Below, piece after piece: positions 22,563 to 30,357 of a stretch of DNA of 30,357 nt. The notes below the pieces were generated by a model that was given only the letters and a program-made list of their open reading frames with translations, was not told where the DNA came from and ran no database searches. This DNA is from Spirogloea muscicola (lineage: Eukaryota > Streptophyta > Zygnematophyceae > Spirogloeales > Spirogloeaceae): the NCBI GenBank assembly GCA_009602725.1, contig WELB01000145.1, forward strand, positions 62,862-93,218, written 5' to 3'. Position numbers and translations under genes: made by a program. Each line of letters opens with the position of its first letter. Position 1 is the stretch's first letter.

Positions 22563-23033
22563 TGTGACGTCGTTATCCCTAAACACGAAGTTAGGGGTTA
22601 GTACGTCCTAATTGGGTTCGGTCAATGGGGTTTGAGAAGCAAACCCCCTACAGTGAAGCACTACTACAACACACAGCAGAAGTCTTACCCTGAGGCACTG
22701 GCAGAAGGCGCCGACTCTACTGGGGGTCTGGCTAAGTAGCTGTCCCCGCGTAGGGTGCAGCCATGGCACTTACAGAGAGCAGGCGATATCCGAGCGACGA
22801 GCTGCGGCAATGGGCTAAGCAGCAAACGACGGCAGCAGAGCTCTGGCGGCGGGTACGGCAGCAGCAAGCAGGGCTATGCCTTTCTCTGGCCTCACCGATC
22901 GAATTGTCAAGTATGCTCTCGGTCGACTAATTTGTGATGCTTCAATGCCACCCCCCTTCTAGGGTGTGTGGGGGGTTCGCTGCAAGGCCCACCCCTTCAG
23001 GGGCGGGCCTCACGACGGTCGGTCGCGGGGTCG
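22563..23033 (-). mobile_element. LTR A5 (family LTR-A related), truncated
   Basis: Starts TGTGACGTCGTTATCCC within the PHD fragment and follows the family order: GGGGTTAGTACGTCC, AAACCCCCTACAGTGAAGCA, GCAGCAGAGCTCTGGCGG, ATGCCACCCCCC and a GGGCGGGCC segment. It stops where LTR C3 begins at 23034, and its far end is not seen. Confidence 0.68.
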
Positions 23034-23473
23034 TGTAGCGATCGGCCCATAACAGGCAGGTCAGAGTCGAATGCGTCCTTCTTGGAATAAGTACTTAAGT
23101 ATCTAGGGACAACCACCCGCCACTAGGAAGCACCGCGACACAGCGGAAGACTTGCCATGGGGCGCTGCGGCTAGGCAGCAGCTCCACCTCCCAGGCACGC
23201 GCTGCGGACTTGTCTACAGCGGAATGCCGCCAAGGTCCTCACAGCAGAGCTGGCAACAAGCCGCGCATGGCAGCGGTCTACAGCAGCAGGCAGCCTCAGG
23301 GCTGCGCCTCTCTCCGAGCTTCACTGAAACCACGGGCTCCGGTCAGGTCTCTCTCCGCTCCGTGCAACGGTGCTTCTCCGTTCCACCCTCCCTCCAGGGT
23401 GTATGGGGTTCGGCCCAAGGCTCGCCTGCGAGGAGCGTGCCTGACGAGGGAAACGAGAGCTGTCTCCAGCAGA
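23034..23473 (-). mobile_element. LTR C3 (family LTR-C), truncated
   Basis: Starts TGTAGCGATCGG and follows C1 and C2 through GGACAACCACCCGCCAC, ACACAGCGGAAGACTTGCC, CAGCAGGCAGCCTCAGGGC and GAGCGTGCCTGACGAGGG. It breaks off at CTGTCTCCAGCAG, where C1 and C2 continue with the GCATG-rich part and this copy passes into gag sequence. A deletion junction is the simplest reading. Confidence 0.72.
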
Positions 23474-23481
23474 GGGAGAAT

Positions 23482-24040
23482 CACGTGGTGTGGGACTCCC
23501 TAGAGGACTATATAACGCCAGAGGTATTTAATACCTGGGAGTTCTACTCGAGCTCTCTCATCGATGCCTACGCTGATATTCATAATGAGCTGAAGGCTCC
23601 TTATGACGAGCTGGATGTCATTCGAATGCGCGGAGATTGCTAGCAGCATGTGCGGCATTTCAGGCTGCTATTCTCGAAGTTGCGTGACGACCTCATAAAG
23701 GCAGTGGACAAGTGCCCACGCTTCACGGCTGGGCTGCCCGAGCCGATGCGGAAGTGGGTCGCTGTGGACCCCACTGCTTCGCAGCCCTTCTTGAACTTGC
23801 CAAAGATGGTGGAGCACGCCAGGAAGGTGCTCAGCACTTCTGCGAACAGGCCGGGCAAGCGCTCCCTGCTGGAGGCGGGAGAATCTGCGGAAGCAGAGCT
23901 GGGTACGAAGAAAGTCTAGCCTAAGGAGGGGCTAAGCATGCGCTCCCATGGCGGCTTCAGGAAGCCGGCTCTCGAGAAAGGTGGTTAGGTGGTTGCATTT
24001 GCGGCGGCGACAATGGCCATCGGGTTGAGGACTGCGAGGC
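23482..24040 (+). pseudogene. Ty3/gypsy gag (capsid) fragment Ty3-3
   Basis: One frame reads VVWDSLEDYITPEVFNTWEF, LKAPYDELDVIRMRGDC, a TAG at 23641, then HVRHFRLLFSKLRDDL, DKCPRFTAGLPEPMRKWVAV, DPTASQPFLNLPKMVEHARK and a basic tail to a TAG at 23917. The YV..F..L...L.....F..GL...MR..V pattern is the gypsy capsid (retrotrans_gag) core. In another frame near 23994-24035 a CICGGDNGH..EDC string resembles a damaged CCHC zinc knuckle, as expected after capsid. No LTR in the correct sense precedes it. Confidence 0.78.
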
Positions 24041-25182
24041 CCCAGGGCCTTCCTCCTCCAAGCCTTGTCTATCCTCCTCCTAGCCTCGTCCACAGCGTCC
24101 TACGCGTCGGGACAATGGCGAGAAAAAGGGAAGGCGTGAGTACTTGCCCTAGCCCCTGTGTGCAATCTCAAATCAGCCAGACGTGTGTAAACTCGAATCT
24201 TGCTGGCAAAGCATGTTACCATCCAGTGTACCGGTTGCGCGCTCAATAACTGCTTCTTTGCAAGCTCTGGAGCTGTGGGCCTCTACTTGTGTGGGTTCCC
24301 CACGATAAGTTGCAAGTGGCTGCAGAAGTGCATCTGAGCTGGCATGCTCGCCTTCGGCCTGGCCTGAATCATTTATCTGCTTCCTTGGGCCTCACAGGCA
24401 CGGCGTGATTCATCAAGCTCCGCTTGGGATGTCCCTATTGTGCTCGCTTTCTGCGGAACACAGGCTCCTGCCTAGCGTTGATGCAGCTCAGGATACGGCG
24501 TAACCGGCTAATGTTGTGGTCTATGTCGCCAGCACCCCAAACCGTGGTGGTACTGTACGTGTGGTACATACCATGCTGTTTGAGGGCTGTTAGCTGATGC
24601 ACCGGCCAAGATTCTCGTGGACCAGGGGCCTGTGTCCATCGCCAGTAAGTCAATGGTGTGTATCAATAACTTGCACGTCCAAAGAGAAAAGGCGCAGAGC
24701 GCATGAAATCAAAAGGAGGCCAATTTCAGCCGATGCATTGTTCAGGCAAAATCTAGTGCAGGATAAACAAAGCTATATAGAGCGGGGCCCCATGCAAAGG
24801 TGCCTAAGGTAACAGGGTGACATTAGTACCCAAGGGTGAGCACATGAAAATCCGACAGACTAAATTGCGGAGCCGGAGCGCCACCACAGAAGCGGGTGGC
24901 TGACTGAGCGCGAATCCATCCAAGCGGATGGTTTGTCGCGAGTGACATCGGCCGATGGCCTACCCACGGATGTGCCGGGTTGTGTAGAGTCCCATTTCGC
25001 AAATAGATATACAAGACCGAGGTGCCTTCTCACTGCAATTTCTGCTGGCTTTGATGTGAGGTTCAGTGATTATTGGCTGTGTGCCACATCTGCATGCTTT
25101 CCCCATCTTGAACGCCTACTTGCACCGTACAACGTGGCGCTCGCCGCCTTGTCCTCTGCAGGAAGATCCCCTGTGGACCGCC
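24041..25182. other. Region without recognised gene between gag fragment and LTR B2
   Basis: Short, stop-rich frames only. No protease or RT motif was found although the gag fragment ends just upstream. I see no LTR hallmark in it. Confidence 0.45.
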
Positions 25183-26616
25183 TGTAGCGATCCAGCCGTT
25201 TGGTTATGCCACACGGTGCTGTTAGCGTTACATGACCGTTAGCCGCCTGATGGACAAGTGGGCCCGCCCAGGTGAGGGCAACTCCTGTGACGGCCCTGAC
25301 CCTTAACAGCACAGTCGGGGGTCAGTACGTCCTTTCTGGTTTTGGTCGCTGGGGTTTAGAGACAAACCCCCAGCACAGTGAAAGCACCACGTGTGGTACG
25401 CAGCGGAAGTCTCGCCCTGAGGCGCTGCCGACAGGCAGCGACTCACCTCTCAGGTACGGGCCAGCGACTGTCCCCAAAGGAGCAGTCACAGTCTTACACA
25501 CAGAGAGCCGACGAAGGTCCGCAACGACGGGGTGCAGCGACGGGCTGCAGCAGCGGGCAGCAGCAGAGCTGCGTCGGCGGGCTGCGGCAGCAGCGGCAGC
25601 AGGGCTGCGCCTCTCTCTCGCGGGCTTCACTGAGGTTGACCGAGTTGTCTCCGAGTCGGCTCTCAGCCCTACTTGTAGTGCTTCATGTGCCACCCTCCCC
25701 AGGGGTCTCTGGGAGGCTCGTCTCAGGGCCCACCTCCGGGAAGGCGGGCCCGACAAGGAGAATCTAGTGCGAGGGCAGGCCACGCGGCTCCCTTCTGGAG
25801 GCGGCGGCCGTCCTGCAGCGCCGCCGAGCGGCGCCCTACGGCGCCGGCTTGCGGCGCCGCCAGTGGGTCACGATTGTGGCGTGGCGTCACATGCGCGCCA
25901 CACGTGTCACATACACGTCATTGCGAGCACGACGGCAGAATCAGTAATAAGCCCGAGCTCCGCTCTGGAAGACCAGGATTCGCCGCCTCGGCTGGAGGCG
26001 GCACGCCTGCACGTCACATCGTCAGCAGGCGCGTCACACCGCGCGACACCTCGCGCGGCGCTCTCGCGCTGTCGCACGCACATCGCACGCGTCAGTCGCG
26101 AGCGCGTCAGTGGTTAGCGCTTAACTCGAAGTTAAGAGTCCGTAACGGCGGGGACGTTACAACTCCCGCCCGTCCTGGACTAACCCTCGCCAGGTTCCAC
26201 CCTGCCAAGGGGGGACCTTGGGCCCGCCGCAAGGACAGGCCTTGGGGCGACCCGCTCACACCCCTGGAGGGGGGGTGGCACGGGGGAAGCACTACGAGCC
26301 TTGAGCCGAGAGCCGACATCAGTTCGGACCGGCGAAGCCCAGGAGGAGCCTTGCCGCTGCTCGCCGCCGCAGCCGCCGCCGCAACCTGCTGCGGGGCTCG
26401 CTGCAAGGAGTCCGTGGCTGCGTCCGTTGGGGGCCAGTTGCTGGCTCGCGCCCAGGAGGTGGGGTTGCCGCCGGACGGCAGCGCCGCAGGGCCTGTCTTC
26501 CGCTGCGCTAAGCGCTAGTGCTTTGCTATATAGTGGGCTGGTCCCTAAACCCCCTACAGCCGAATCTAACAAGGACGAATCACCCTAACTGCGTGTGTAG
26601 GGGCGAGTTCACTACG
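25183..26616 (+). mobile_element. 5' LTR B2 (family LTR-B), split by LTR A6
   Basis: The left piece (25183-25285) starts TGTAGCGATCCAG and reads GCCACACGGTGCTGTTAGCG and TTACATGACCG, like B1 and B3 on their minus strand. The right piece (26167-26616) resumes CGCCCGTCCTGG and runs through GGGGTGGCACGGGGGAAGCA, CAGGAGGAGCCTTGCCGCTG and AACTGCGTGTGTAGGG to an end ACTACG, two bases before a primer binding site. The pieces sum to about 550 bp, like B3 (544 bp). The primer binding site makes it a 5' LTR in the plus sense; its 3' LTR is not in the window. Confidence 0.82.
25286..26161 (-). mobile_element. Solo LTR A6 (family LTR-A), 876 bp, duplication ACTCC
   Basis: Starts TGTGACGGCCCTGACCC, ends GGCGGGGACGTTACA, and is flanked by perfect 5-bp repeats ACTCC (25281-25285 and 26162-26166). 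It lies within LTR B2. The long plus-strand open frame across it (25272-26117) is a composition artefact. It is the reverse orientation counterpart of A7, with which it shares long matching blocks over nearly its whole length. The TATA position reads TACAAG on the minus strand. Confidence 0.92.
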
Positions 26617-26618
26617 TT

Positions 26619-26630
26619 TGGTATCAGAGG
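26619..26630 (+). other. Primer binding site, initiator tRNA-Met type
   Basis: TGGTATCAGAGG follows the end of LTR B2 after two bases. TGGTATCAGAGC is the usual PBS complementary to the 3' end of initiator tRNA-Met in plant LTR retrotransposons, so 11 of 12 bases agree. It fixes the sense of family LTR-B and marks the start of an internal region. Confidence 0.85.
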
Positions 26631-27199
26631 CGGTCTTGCATCCATCGCGCTTGTGACATATTGTGCTCGCCGCTGATGATGCAAGGATCACCCTGATGTG
26701 CTGGTCTGACCTTTTTCTGTCAAAGATAAAGTGCTTGCCAGACGTTGGTCCGTGAGGCGGCTCAGCGGAAGCGCCAGGTGCGGAGCTATCTTCGCGCAGT
26801 GAGCCAGCAACGACCAACGCCAGATTGACCGACTGATTCTTGAGGACCACTTGCTGCGTTCGCTTCTTTTGAGGTGTGGCTTGAGCCTGCAGTCTTTGTG
26901 TGGGAAGATCAGTCGTGTGGCCAGCAGTGATCGTGTGCATCGGTCCTGGTCATGTCTGCGGCTGTCTGCCTGCCTGCTGATTGAGGTGTGGAGTTGCGCG
27001 CTGCCTTGCTTGCCCGCTCGCTGGTGCACCAGTCTTGCGATGTCCTGTATTGCGGGTATGGATGTGTGTGACTTGCTGACTGTCGGAGCCTGAATTGATC
27101 AGTCAGTGTCCTTCAGACAGCATGGTATCGCACACCTCCAGTGCACGGCCGAGCCCTCCTTTCCAAGTGACTCTCAAAGCATGCCAACAGGACCTCTTT
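26631..27199. other. Sequence after the PBS without recognised coding region
   Basis: This should be leader and gag of the element that owns LTR B2, but no capsid motif can be found and stops are frequent. The element was probably truncated here or overwritten by later insertions. Confidence 0.45.
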
Positions 27200-27700
27200 G
27201 CCGCATACCCGGCTCTGATGAATGAGCCTTTTAGTTTTGCTGCCTGGGCTGACGTTTCTGATGTAAAGGCTCAATCGCGGTCTTCCCGTGCTGCAGACGA
27301 GCAACCACTAGAGCATCTCCGGAGTCTCCTCCAAGGGGATGCTCGAGGCCAGGCTCGGCTCCTATCTGTTTCGTCTCTGGGAGCGTCTGAGTGGCTCCGC
27401 GCTTTGCCTTTGCATGCGGGCTTGCGGATGGAAAATGCCTTTGTTTTGCGATGCTATGCGCCGCCGTCTTGGCTTACCATCCCTGTGCTTGGCAGGGGTG
27501 ACCCAATGTGAATGTGGGCTTATTGAGCACGATGCAGTGCTCATGGGTGACCACATGCTCAGGTGTGCCAAAAGGCAGTGAGCGCACGGGCTCCCACAAC
27601 CTCCTACGTGACGCCACGTATGGCATCGTCAAGGAGGCGGGAAATCAAGTGGCGTTGGAGAGCACCGGGGTAACTTACAGGTACCGTTTGGGTCTCTCAA
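27200..27700 (+). pseudogene. Degenerate C-terminal tail of a non-LTR-type retroelement protein
   Basis: Three frames carry, in order, QARLLSVSSLGASEWLRALP and AGLRMENAFVL; then AMRRRLGLPSLCLAGV, QCECG and MGDHMLRC; then GSERTGSHNLLRDATYGIVK and EAGNQVALE. The pattern (gly-ala-W-L..LP, R..L.LRLGLP, C.CG, GDH.L.C, RHN.LRD....REAG) resembles the zinc-containing tail found after reverse transcriptase in LINE-like proteins of algae and oomycetes, as I recall it. Two frameshifts show decay. No RT domain is present upstream. Confidence 0.5.
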
Positions 27701-27816
27701 ATGGAGGAACGTTACAGCTTGTTTGCCACTACACGCCACGACATCGCCTGCATATCAGCTATCAGCTGTGCGGAAGTGTAGCACGAGCTGACCAGTACCC
27801 AAGTGTCTAGTGTGTG

Positions 27817-28612
27817 TGTAACGTCCCCGCCGTTACGGGACGCTTAACTTCGAGTTAAGCGCCGGGCGAGGTGTCGCGCGGTGTGACGCGCCTGCTGACG
27901 ATGTGACGTGCAGGCGCGCCGCCTCCAGCCGAGGCGGCGAACCTGGTCTTCCAGAGCGGAGCTTCTCGGCATATTCCTGATTCTGCCGTCGTGCCCGCAA
28001 TGACGTGTATGGGATACGTGTCGCGCGCCTGTGACGCCGCGCGACACCCGTGACTCACTGGCGGCGCCGCTCGGCGGCGCCGCAGGACGGCCGCGGCCTC
28101 CAGAAGGGAGCCGCGTGGTCTGCCCTCGCACTAGATTCCCCGTATCGGGCCCGCCTTCCGAAGGTGGGCCTTGAGACGAACCTCCCAGAGACCCCTGGGG
28201 AGGGTGGCACATGAAGCACTATAAGTAGGGCTGAGAGCGGACTCAGAGGGAACTCGGTCAACCTCAGTGAAGCCCGCGAGAGAGAGGCGCAGCCCTGCTG
28301 CCGCCTGCTGCCGCAGCCCGCCGACGCAGCCCTGCTGCTGCCCGCTGCTGCAGCCCGTCGCCGCATCCCGTCGTCGCGGACTTTCGACGGCTCTCTGTGA
28401 GTAAGACTGTGACTGCTGCTTTGGGGACAGTCGCTGGCCCGTACCTGAGAGGTGAGTCGCTGCCTGTCGGCAGCGCCTCAGGGCGAGACTTCCGTTGCGT
28501 ATCACACGTGGTGCTTTCAGTGTGCTGGGGGTTTGTCTCCAGCCCCCAGCGACCGAAACCAAAAAGGACGTACTGACCCCTGACTGTGCTGTCAAGGGTC
28601 AGGGCCGTCACA
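27817..28612 (+). mobile_element. Solo LTR A7 (family LTR-A), 796 bp, duplication GTGTG
   Basis: Starts TGTAACGTCCCCGCCG and ends AGGGCCGTCACA, with perfect flanking repeats GTGTG (27812-27816 and 28613-28617). It is the best-preserved family member and lies in inverted orientation to A6. The left unit GTGTG sits in a short TG run, so the exact border could slide by two bases. Confidence 0.92.
28220..28225 (+). promoter_or_regulatory. Putative TATA box of LTR A7
   Basis: TATAAG occurs in the context GAAGCACTATAAGTAGGGC, about 400 bases into the LTR. The same position is TATAAG in A3 and TACAAG in A6 on the coding sense, and LTR-C copies have a related CTAT..TATGG-like word. A conserved AT-rich hexamer inside a GC-rich LTR is a good candidate for the U3 core promoter. 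Confidence 0.5.
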
Positions 28613-28617
28613 GTGTG

Positions 28618-29114
28618 AGACATGGGACCTGGTGTGGTACAACCGGCTTAGAGCTGGCCTAAGTGTGGCTATGTGCATGGACGTCGTGGACATCGTGGTG
28701 AGATCGGCCTTGTAGGATGCCTCGGCATGGGTGATCCCTGCTTTGTCCATCGCCTTGCCGTACCTCGGGTGTTGGCGGCTGGTGCGCCCTCCCTCACCTT
28801 GGTTTGCGCTGAGCGCACACTCCAAATTCAGGCAGTATGGTGCTTGGCACTACGTGCGATGAGAATGTGGCTGTCCGCCATCCTCATTGACCTCAAGGTC
28901 TTGGGCCCTGGTCAGTAGCACTTCGGTGTCACCTACTTCCAGAGGAAGTCCTTGGCTCTCTGCAGCTGGTGTTTATGCGATGTCACAGCTGTGGACGGAG
29001 TAGGCTTGCGGAGCCAGGCTTGGCAGATGATGTCAACGCCCTCTGCAGCCACTGCTTGGTCGATTCCTCGTGAGCATTCCCTTGTGATGACCACGTGTCA
29101 TGCCACACTTGGCG
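28618..29114. other. Region between LTR A7 and LTR B3 without recognised gene
   Basis: No frame longer than 81 codons and none recognised. It is the flanking target of Ty3-4 insertion and may be older element sequence. Confidence 0.45.
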
Positions 29115-29658
29115 TGTAAGGAACCTGCCCTACACACGCAGTCATAGTGAGCAGTCCTTATTGAGTTCGGCTGTATGGGGTTTACGGACCAACCCACTAA
29201 ACGGGCAAAGCACAAGCGCATCGGCGCAGCGGAAGACAGGCCCTGTGGCGCCGGCGTCCGGCGGCGACTCCACCTCCTGGGCGCAGGCCGGCGCAGCAGG
29301 CCCCGCAGCAGAGTGCGGCGGCGGCTGCGGCAGCAAGCAGCGGCAAGGCTGCTCCTGGGCTTCCTAGTTCGAACTTCTGTCGAGCCTCAGCCCCCAAGGC
29401 TCTTCGTGCTTTCCCGTGCCACCCCCCCTCCAAGGGGTGTGAGCGGGTCGCCCCATGGTCTGCCTTGCGGCGAGCCAAAGATCCTCCATTGAACGGGGGA
29501 CCCCAGCGAGGGGTGTTTCTGGACGGGCGGGGCCCGCACCTGGGCGGGCCTCTTGCCCGGCAAGCCAGCCCGCCACCTGGCGGGCCACTTGTCCCAAATG
29601 GCCGGTCATGTAATGCCAACGGAGCCCAGTGGCTTAATCAAAAGGCTTCTTCATTACA
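29115..29658 (-). mobile_element. 3' LTR B3 (family LTR-B) of Ty3-4
   Basis: On the minus strand it starts TGTAATGAAGAAGCC and ends GGCAGGTTCCTTACA. It aligns with B1 throughout. It directly follows a purine tract and the minus-strand pol of Ty3-4, so it is best read as the 3' LTR of that element. The outer flank is TGGCG (29110-29114); the matching duplicate should lie beyond the 5' LTR, outside the window. The inner flank TACTT does not match, as expected for an LTR still joined to its element. Confidence 0.83.
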
Positions 29659-29671
29659 TACTTCCCTCTGG
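29659..29671 (-). other. Polypurine tract of Ty3-4
   Basis: Read on the minus strand, CCAGAGGGAAGTA lies immediately before the LTR start. The AGAGGGAAG core fits a plus-strand priming polypurine tract. The call rests mostly on its position between pol and LTR. Confidence 0.55.
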
Positions 29672-29747
29672 TGTTCACGTCCTTGGGATCAGCGAGAGAA
29701 CAGCCGACAGGTATTAAGATGCCCGACTGCTGCTGACTCGACCAAGC

Positions 29748-30356
29748 CTAGGAGAACTTACCACCCTTGGCCAAGTATTCTTTGAGAGCATCTGGACAAT
29801 CTGCCAAATTGGCCGCAAGCTCCCACGTGTTGTGCTCAGGCCCCTACTCGAGCCACTTCACCAGATACTCACGGGTCTTACGCCCTCGAGGCTTGTCCCT
29901 GTGAGACAAGATCTCTTCCACCTCAAACTCAAGATCATTCTCGATGACTAGTGGAGGTGGGGGCGGTTGGACACGACCATCCGAAAGGAAGGCCCTCAGC
30001 TGAGACACATGGAAGACGTTGTGGACCTTCCAATGCACCGGTGTCTTCAACTCGTAGGACACCTTGCCCACAAGGCGTACTACTGCAAATGGTCCAACCC
30101 TTTTAGGCAGCAATTTGCGCGTACCAACAGGCCGCAAGGATACGTGCTTCGTGCTCAGCAGCACTGGCGCACCAACATCGAAGGACATGTCCTTCCGATG
30201 TTTGTCAGCATAAGCCTTCTGGCGACTCTGGGCAATTTCCAAGACATGCCGAGCTCGTCTCTGAGCCTCCAAGAGGGTCCCAGTAAAGGCTACCGCGGCG
30301 GGAACTCGTTCCGGCCTCCCCACCTGAAGTGGAGCTCGGGGATGCTGACCATAGTT
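29748..30356 (-). pseudogene. Ty3-4 integrase C-terminus with chromodomain, in-frame TAG, 5' partial
   Basis: The frame is open from the right edge of the window. It reads NYGQHPRAPLQVGRPERVPA, AFTGTLLEAQRRARHVLEIA and QSRQKAYADKHRKDMSFDVG, then KRVGPFAVVRLVGKVSYELK (the GPY/F module of gypsy integrases) and KVHNVFHVSQLRAFLSDG. After a proline-rich spacer comes a chromodomain: FEVEEILSHRDKPRGRKTRE, YLVKWLE, a TAG at 29844-29846, then GPEHNTWELAANL and a tail ending with TAG at 29748-29750. The first TAG replaces the conserved aromatic residue of the chromodomain. Everything else visible is intact, so the element looks young. Chromodomains of this class guide integration to marked chromatin. 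Confidence 0.9.
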
Positions 30357-30357
30357 G

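Noticed and set aside
23034-23919. C3 as the 5' LTR of the gag fragment
   Set aside because: C3 is in the opposite sense by comparison with LTR-B, is truncated, and no primer binding site lies between it and gag.
25272-26117. 281-codon plus-strand open frame
   Set aside because: It lies antisense in LTR A6 and breaks in the other LTR-A copies, and its composition follows the GCAGCAG tract.
26614-27811. Gag gene of the element owning LTR B2
   Set aside because: A gag was expected after the primer binding site but no capsid or zinc-knuckle motif was found in any frame; only a LINE-like tail is seen further on.
25286-28612. Large DNA transposon or foldback element with terminal inverted repeats of about 800 bp
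   Set aside because: The two arms (A6, A7) each have their own, different perfect 5-bp duplication (ACTCC, GTGTG) and LTR-like ends, so they are independent solo LTRs that happen to be inverted.

Overview
The window looks like nuclear DNA of a green alga. The support is three intron-rich or compact host genes whose closest remembered relatives are plant proteins (MSI4/FVE, SPT4, PP2A catalytic subunit), a polypyrimidine-tract-binding protein fragment of the plant PTB1/2 type, GC-rich exons with mostly GT-AG introns, and chromodomain-bearing Ty3/gypsy retrotransposons. Class or genus cannot be resolved from the sequence alone.

The left quarter (1-7290) is gene-bearing. The C-terminal half of an MSI4/FVE-type WD40 protein (1-1695, plus strand, six exons, 5' end outside the window) converges on an intronless SPT4 (3369-3713, minus). 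SPT4 is divergent from a 12-exon PP2A catalytic subunit gene (4167-7290, plus), and a degenerate minisatellite fills the 453 bp between the two start codons. At 8560-9314 lie two pieces of one PTB-like gene, RRM1 on the minus strand with frameshifts and RRM2 on the plus strand. The plus-strand piece runs into a dispersed repeat (repeat R).

From about 9.3 kb to the right edge the window is a retrotransposon graveyard. Remnants of at least four Ty3/gypsy bodies are recognisable: Ty3-1 (minus, RT fused to integrase C-terminus, 11150-11911), Ty3-2 (plus, protease to integrase, about 13590-18300, broken by several insertions), a gag piece (23482-23919) and Ty3-4 (minus, integrase C-terminus and chromodomain, running off the right edge). 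A degenerate non-LTR-type RT tail lies at about 27200-27700.

Thirteen LTR copies of three related families (called here LTR-A, LTR-B, LTR-C) are spread over 12-30 kb. Six are flanked by 5-bp target-site duplications, three perfect and matching on both sides in LTR-A copies A4, A6 and A7, perfect in A1, and with one mismatch in B1, C1 and C2 (so seven in all with recognisable duplications). Several are nested: B1 sits in A4, A4 sits in C2, and C2 splits a PHD-finger reading frame; A6 sits in B2, whose far end abuts a tRNA-iMet-type primer binding site; C1 splits the Ty3-2 protease. LTR orientation is given in the sense of the retrotransposon coding strand, deduced from the B2 primer binding site and from B3 following the Ty3-4 pol.

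I found no CRISPR array, rRNA or tRNA gene, and no clearly new functional system. The most interesting structures are the three-deep LTR nest with every duplication still visible, the PHD-finger frame that it interrupts, and the inverted, split PTB gene.
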